In this document: piece by piece, positions 50,548 through 54,077 of the stretch
How positions within the stretch are numbered: the stretch's first letter is position 1
How the letters are laid out: each line of letters opens with the position of its first letter
DNA from: DATKWD01 sp035529695
GTDB lineage: Bacteria; Actinomycetota; Acidimicrobiia; Acidimicrobiales; Salinilacustritrichaceae
DNA length: 54,077 bases
Assembly: GCA_035529695.1 (NCBI GenBank)
Contig: DATKWD010000152.1
Location: 1 to 54,077 of the forward strand
Direction of reading: 5' to 3'
Position numbers and translations under genes: made by a program
Notes under the pieces: generated by a model
The model's database searches: none
The model's input: the letters and a program-made list of their open reading frames with translations, nothing else
What the model was told of the DNA's origin: nothing

Positions 50548-52074
50548 TCAGCCGTCGCCCGCGCTGGTGATCATGTGGAGGAATCCACCACGTGTCCCGA
50601 TGAGGATCCGGTCGTTCCACACCGCGGGGGTCGACTCGATGCAGCCACCGAGCTCGAGCGACCAGATCTCGGGCGGTTCGACCGTGGGATCGGACACGTC
50701 GTAGGCGTGGAAGGTCCCGCCGCAATCACCGATGAGCAACACGTCATCGACCACGACGGGTGATCCCCAGGTCGGTCCGGGAAGACGAATCGACCAACGC
50801 TTCACCCCACTTGCTCGATCGACCGCGAACACCTCGCCGGCGTTCGTGGCTGCGTAGACCGAGTCGTCGGTGACCGCCGGCGAGGCCCAGAGCCCGCCTG
50901 GCTTCACCTCTCGATCGTCGACCTTCCACACCAGGGGGTCACCCTCGGCGTTCGGATCGAGCTTCAGGAGCTGTCCGACCTCGGAGGATCGCTGGAGCGA
51001 GCGCTCCCATTCGACCGCCACGTAGAGCATGCCGTCGGCGTCGGTGCTCATCGTGGCGTCGGTGTCGTCACCGACCCAGTATCGAAACGTGCGCCGAGGC
51101 GCCTCGCCGGTGCCGAGGCCGCTGAGATCCCACCCTTGGACGAGCCCGCCCGAGTTCGCGAAGTAGACGGTGTCGCCCACCATGACCGGCGAGGTCTCGA
51201 TCGACACCGTGTCGTCGGGGAGCTCGGCGAGCAGCGTGTCATCCCAGCCCGGTGTGTTGAAGATCAGCTCGGGGTCGACGGTCACCTCTCCGGCATCGTC
51301 GTAGCCGCGATGGAGTCGGAAGATGTGGAACTGCCCGTTCTCGCCGCCCTCGATCAGATAGTCGTTGATGACCAGCGGCGACGCGTCCCAATCGTCGTTC
51401 CAGCGGACCGGCGAGACGGCCTCGGACGACACCTTCCACAGCTCGGTTGCCGTGTCGCCATCGATCGACAGGACACGGAGGAAGTTGTCGCGGCCGCCGG
51501 TGTAGACGAGCGGGTACCCGTCGGGATCGATCGTGACCGACCCCTTGATCAAGTCGCCGGTCGGGAAGTCGGGCAGGATCCGCTCGCCGGTGTCGGCGTC
51601 GATGAAGTGCACGTTGCGGTCATACGCCCCGAACACCGCCCAGGTGCGGTCGTCGCGTTCGAACACCGCCGGTTGGCCGGTCCATCCCATGCCGCACCAC
51701 GTCTTGGTCTCGCCCAGATCGGTCGATTCGGAACACATGGGATTCGTGGGGAACTTGAACCCGATCTCGGGATCGCGCGGAACGGGTCCCTGGCCGAAGT
51801 AGGTGCGGGTCGGGTTGCCGCGAAAGGTGAGGATGCCCTCGACCGACGCGGTGGTCCAGGGCTGACCGACCAACGCAGGGTCGGCGAACGGCGCCTGACC
51901 GGCCTCGGCATCTTCCGACGAACCCGGCGCCGAGGTGGGCTGCGACGAGTCGTCGGCGGAGTCGCTGCCGCCGACGACCTGATCGAATCCCCAGGACAGC
52001 GCAGTGACGACCAGCGTCATGCCCACGACGAGCGCGACCATGCCGTTGCGACGAGCCTGAGCCTTGGTGACCAC
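50548..52074 (-). CDS. membrane-anchored PQQ-like beta-propeller protein
   Basis: 508 residues from GTG 52074. One N-terminal anchor helix (about 12-34) is followed by a disordered Ser/Asp/Ala linker. The rest is a propeller of WD40/quinoprotein-like blades: VFGAYDRNVHFIDADTGE, GLWASPAVTDDSVYAATNAGEVFAVDRASG and the closing IGTRGGFLHMI. Similar folds occur in BamB and PQQ dehydrogenases. The cofactor-binding residues of true PQQ enzymes are not apparent, so it is probably a binding or scaffold protein on the outside. Confidence 0.85.
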   Translation of the reverse strand: MVTKAQARRNGMVALVVGMTLVVTALSWGFDQVVGGSDSADDSSQPTSAPGSSEDAEAGQAPFADPALVGQPWTTASVEGILTFRGNPTRTYFGQGPVPRDPEIGFKFPTNPMCSESTDLGETKTWCGMGWTGQPAVFERDDRTWAVFGAYDRNVHFIDADTGERILPDFPTGDLIKGSVTIDPDGYPLVYTGGRDNFLRVLSIDGDTATELWKVSSEAVSPVRWNDDWDASPLVINDYLIEGGENGQFHIFRLHRGYDDAGEVTVDPELIFNTPGWDDTLLAELPDDTVSIETSPVMVGDTVYFANSGGLVQGWDLSGLGTGEAPRRTFRYWVGDDTDATMSTDADGMLYVAVEWERSLQRSSEVGQLLKLDPNAEGDPLVWKVDDREVKPGGLWASPAVTDDSVYAATNAGEVFAVDRASGVKRWSIRLPGPTWGSPVVVDDVLLIGDCGGTFHAYDVSDPTVEPPEIWSLELGGCIESTPAVWNDRILIGTRGGFLHMITSAGDG

Positions 52075-52140
52075 TCAGGCGAAGGGTAGGGCCGCGTCGG
52101 TGCGGGCGGGTGGCAGGCCCACCACTACCGTCCACCGACG

Positions 52141-52596
52141 ATGACCGAGCGTGCTGCCAGGTTTTCTCCGCTTCCCGACGACAAGGCCGCCCGATGGGCG
52201 AAGTTCGGACATTGGGACCGCACGCTGTTCGCGAACGTGGTCGGGCTCGTGGTCGAAGAGGTCCGCACCGACTACTGCCGGATGCGCCTTCCGTTCCGCA
52301 ACGAACTCGAACAGCCCGCCGGGACCGTCCACGGTGGCGCGCTCGCCACGCTGATCGACACCGTCGTCGTGCCCGCGGTCGGCCAGGCCTACGATCGCGG
52401 CTGGTCGTTCGCGACCGTGTCGATGGACATCCAGTACCTGTCGGCCATCGTCGACCAGGACGCCATCGCCGAGGGCTGGATCGTGAAGCGCGGATCCTCG
52501 CTCGTCTTCTGCCGAGCCGAGGTCCGCGGGGCGGACGGTCGCGAGGCCGCCCACGGCACCCTCGTGTACGCCGTCAAGCCCCCGCGCGAGGACTGA
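52141..52596 (+). CDS. PaaI-family hotdog thioesterase
   Basis: 151 residues from ATG 52141. The hotdog signature GTVHGGALATLIDT provides the HGG and Asp-type active site, then SMDIQYLS and a final HGTLVYAVK. PaaI-type enzymes hydrolyse acyl- or aryl-CoA thioesters. It is divergent from the propeller gene. A long hairpin lies a few bases after its stop. Confidence 0.9.
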   Translation: MTERAARFSPLPDDKAARWAKFGHWDRTLFANVVGLVVEEVRTDYCRMRLPFRNELEQPAGTVHGGALATLIDTVVVPAVGQAYDRGWSFATVSMDIQYLSAIVDQDAIAEGWIVKRGSSLVFCRAEVRGADGREAAHGTLVYAVKPPRED

Positions 52597-52600
52597 CACT

Positions 52601-52655
52601 CCGCTTCTTCGTTCCATTCCGATCATCGGGCAGTCGACGCTGAACGAAGAAGCGG
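52601..52655. repeat. 14-bp perfect inverted repeat, element related to the 49-bp hairpins
   Basis: CCGCTTCTTCGTTC at 52601-52614 is exactly complementary in reverse to GAACGAAGAAGCGG at 52642-52655. It shares TCTTCGTT with the arms of the elements at 8286 and 13630, but the interior differs. It starts a few bases after the thioesterase stop, where a terminator would be expected. Confidence 0.65.
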
Positions 52656-52735
52656 GATCGGTGGGTCCTCGCGCGGGGCTCGACGACAAGCACGGCCAGG
52701 TTCTCCGAGATTCCTCGGAGCGGTACCGTTCGTGC

Positions 52736-53953
52736 GTGTCGAACGTCCTCCGCTACGTCTCGCGCATCGTGCGCCTCCCACTGGTGGACGACACCGGCTC
52801 GGCCATCGGGCAGGTGACCGACGTGGTCATCGCACCCGCCACCAAGCTCGCGCCCAAGGTGCTGGGCTTCGTCACGTCGGTGCAGCGGCGGCACATCTTC
52901 GTGAACGCCAACCGGATCACCGAGGTCTCCCCCACGGGGGTGCGTCTGCGCACCGGCACCATCGACGTCCGACCCTTCGAACGACGCTCCGGCGAATTGC
53001 TGGCCGTCGCCGACCTCCTCAACACCCGCGCCCAGGACGGGTTCATCACCGACCTCTCGCTCCGCAACGCAGCCGACCGACCGACCGAGTGGGAGATCGC
53101 GACCGTGGCGATCGGTGGGAAGGGCCCACTGCGGCGACGACGGACCCCCCACATCGTCGACTGGTCCGAGGTCGCCGAGCTGTTCGCTCCGGCCCCCGAG
53201 CACGCCGAGGTGGTCGAGCTGCGTCAGCTCAGGCCGGCCGACATCGCAACCCGCATCCGCGCCCTGCCGCTCGAGAAGCGGCGCCAGCTCGCCGAGCAGC
53301 TCGACGACAACCGGTTGGCCGATCTTCTCGAAGAGCTGCCCGAGGACGAGCAGATCCGGATCATCGAGGGCCTCGACATCGAGCGCGCCGCCGACATCCT
53401 CGAGGAGATGGACCCCGACGACGCAGCCGACCTGCTGCACGAGATGGACGAGGACTCGCGTGCAGCGCTCCTCGAGGCCATGGACGACGACGACGAAGCC
53501 TCGCTGCGCATGCTGCTGGCCTACGGCGACGCCACGGCAGGCGGTTTGATGACACCACAGCCGGTGGCCCTCACCCCCGAGACGACCGTGGCCGAGGCCC
53601 TGGCCCGCCTCCGCGATCCCAACATCGCCACGACGCTGGCGGCGCAGGTCTTCGTCGTCCGTCCGCCGACCTCCTCGCCGACCGGCCGGTTTCTCGGGGT
53701 CATCGGGTTCCAGCGTCTCCTGCGTGAACCGCCGTCGACGATGCTGGGCGACTGCCTGCACCACGATCCCGAGTGGCTCACCCCCGAGACCGACCAGGTC
53801 GAGGTGGCCCGACGGTTGGCGGCCTACGATCTCGTCGCGCTCGCGGTCTGCGACGAGGCATCGCGACTCATCGGGGCGGTCACCATCGACGACGTCGTCG
53901 ACCACATGCTGCCCAAGGGCTGGCGGCGAATGTTGAAGCGGAGCCCGGGATGA
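52736..53953 (+). CDS. MgtE N-domain / CBS protein without a channel domain
   Basis: 405 residues from GTG 52736; the frame extends upstream to 52661 without family features. An N-terminal PRC-barrel-like part (VRLPLVDDTGSAIGQVTDVV) comes first. The MgtE intracellular N domain follows (about 165-260: IRALPLEKRRQLAEQL, DLLEELPEDEQ and DILEEMDPDDAADLL), then a CBS pair. The MgtE membrane domain is missing. In actinobacteria such proteins precede a DUF1003 membrane protein, as here; together they may be an alternative Mg2+ or ion-handling module. The stop overlaps the next start (ATGA). Confidence 0.9.
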   Translation: MSNVLRYVSRIVRLPLVDDTGSAIGQVTDVVIAPATKLAPKVLGFVTSVQRRHIFVNANRITEVSPTGVRLRTGTIDVRPFERRSGELLAVADLLNTRAQDGFITDLSLRNAADRPTEWEIATVAIGGKGPLRRRRTPHIVDWSEVAELFAPAPEHAEVVELRQLRPADIATRIRALPLEKRRQLAEQLDDNRLADLLEELPEDEQIRIIEGLDIERAADILEEMDPDDAADLLHEMDEDSRAALLEAMDDDDEASLRMLLAYGDATAGGLMTPQPVALTPETTVAEALARLRDPNIATTLAAQVFVVRPPTSSPTGRFLGVIGFQRLLREPPSTMLGDCLHHDPEWLTPETDQVEVARRLAAYDLVALAVCDEASRLIGAVTIDDVVDHMLPKGWRRMLKRSPG

Positions 53954-54077
53954 GCCTGTTCCGACGCGAGACCGACCTCAGCCAACCCCGCGGCGGGTCG
54001 AACCTCGGCATCCATTACGACTCCGATGCGTTCGGCCGCTTCAGCGAGGGCATCGCGCGCACCCTCGGCACCGGCCG
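53950..54077 (+). CDS. DUF1003 membrane protein, 5' end only
   Basis: 42 codons from ATG 53950 to the window end. SDAFGRFSEGIARTLGTG is the N-terminal DUF1003 block that precedes the first membrane helix. The ATGA overlap with the MgtE-N/CBS gene and the known pairing of the two families support the call. Confidence 0.8.
   Translation, partial: MSLFRRETDLSQPRGGSNLGIHYDSDAFGRFSEGIARTLGTG

Overview
The window is high-GC, gene-dense DNA with many 1- to 4-base start/stop overlaps. DUF2510, DUF2752, DUF1365, MpaB-type DUF2236, PPOX/F420-like and LLM flavin-oxidoreductase genes point to a free-living actinomycete, possibly Acidimicrobiia. The class-level guess rests on gene content alone. I see no phage, IS element, CRISPR array or rRNA. 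One tRNA-Ala(TGC) lies at 41326-41402.

Layout. 1-2512: the 3' end of an MtnA-like isomerase overlaps a class II aldolase/short-chain dehydrogenase fusion. 2525-7020: a MOSC protein, a glutamine amidotransferase-like protein, an AhpD-like gene that makes sense only if its in-frame TGA at 4791-4793 is read as selenocysteine, and an alkyl-sulfatase-like MBL protein. 7127-12253 (minus strand): a DUF3105 lipoprotein, pyrE, a Rieske oxygenase, MarR and a two-subunit B12-dependent acyl-CoA mutase. 12326-18925: a His-rich membrane protein, an EthD-like protein overlapping glnS, a PPOX protein, galT and a helical orphan. 18980-25170: small membrane proteins, a class V aminotransferase homologue without the desulfurase Cys, an alpha/beta hydrolase, exported proteins and an LLM oxidoreductase. 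25269-27389: a divergent ArsR-rhodanese regulator and MFS exporter with two matching operator palindromes. 27579-30285: an overlapping acyltransferase / FkbH / acyl carrier protein cassette. 30430-39318: a five-repeat Asp-rich Ca-binding-like protein, a ClC channel, a DUF2252 protein, a sulfatase with an unusual N-terminal fusion, a SHOCT protein and an esterase lipoprotein. 39598-41402: a CNNM/HlyC-like protein, a decayed ERCC4-type nuclease gene and the tRNA. 41446-48536 (minus strand): a seven-gene tightly coupled operon (FAD oxidoreductase, DUF1365, cyclopropane synthase-like, SRPBCC, SDR, photolyase, MpaB-like) that looks like light or oxidative membrane defence. 48683-54077: a secreted or anchored Thr-rich protein, an SsuD-like monooxygenase, a beta-propeller protein, a thioesterase, an MgtE-N/CBS protein and the start of a DUF1003 gene.

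The strongest unusual signal is the candidate selenoprotein. The frame stays open for 123 codons after the TGA. The residues around it reproduce AhpD catalytic spacing (E226, C238, Sec241, H245), and a stem-loop with suitable geometry follows. Other points of interest are the MtnA/aldolase-SDR pair, the glyceryl-ACP-like cassette, the 19-residue calcium repeats, the DUF1269-like/sulfatase fusion, the photo-oxidative operon and a small family of long hairpins at gene ends.
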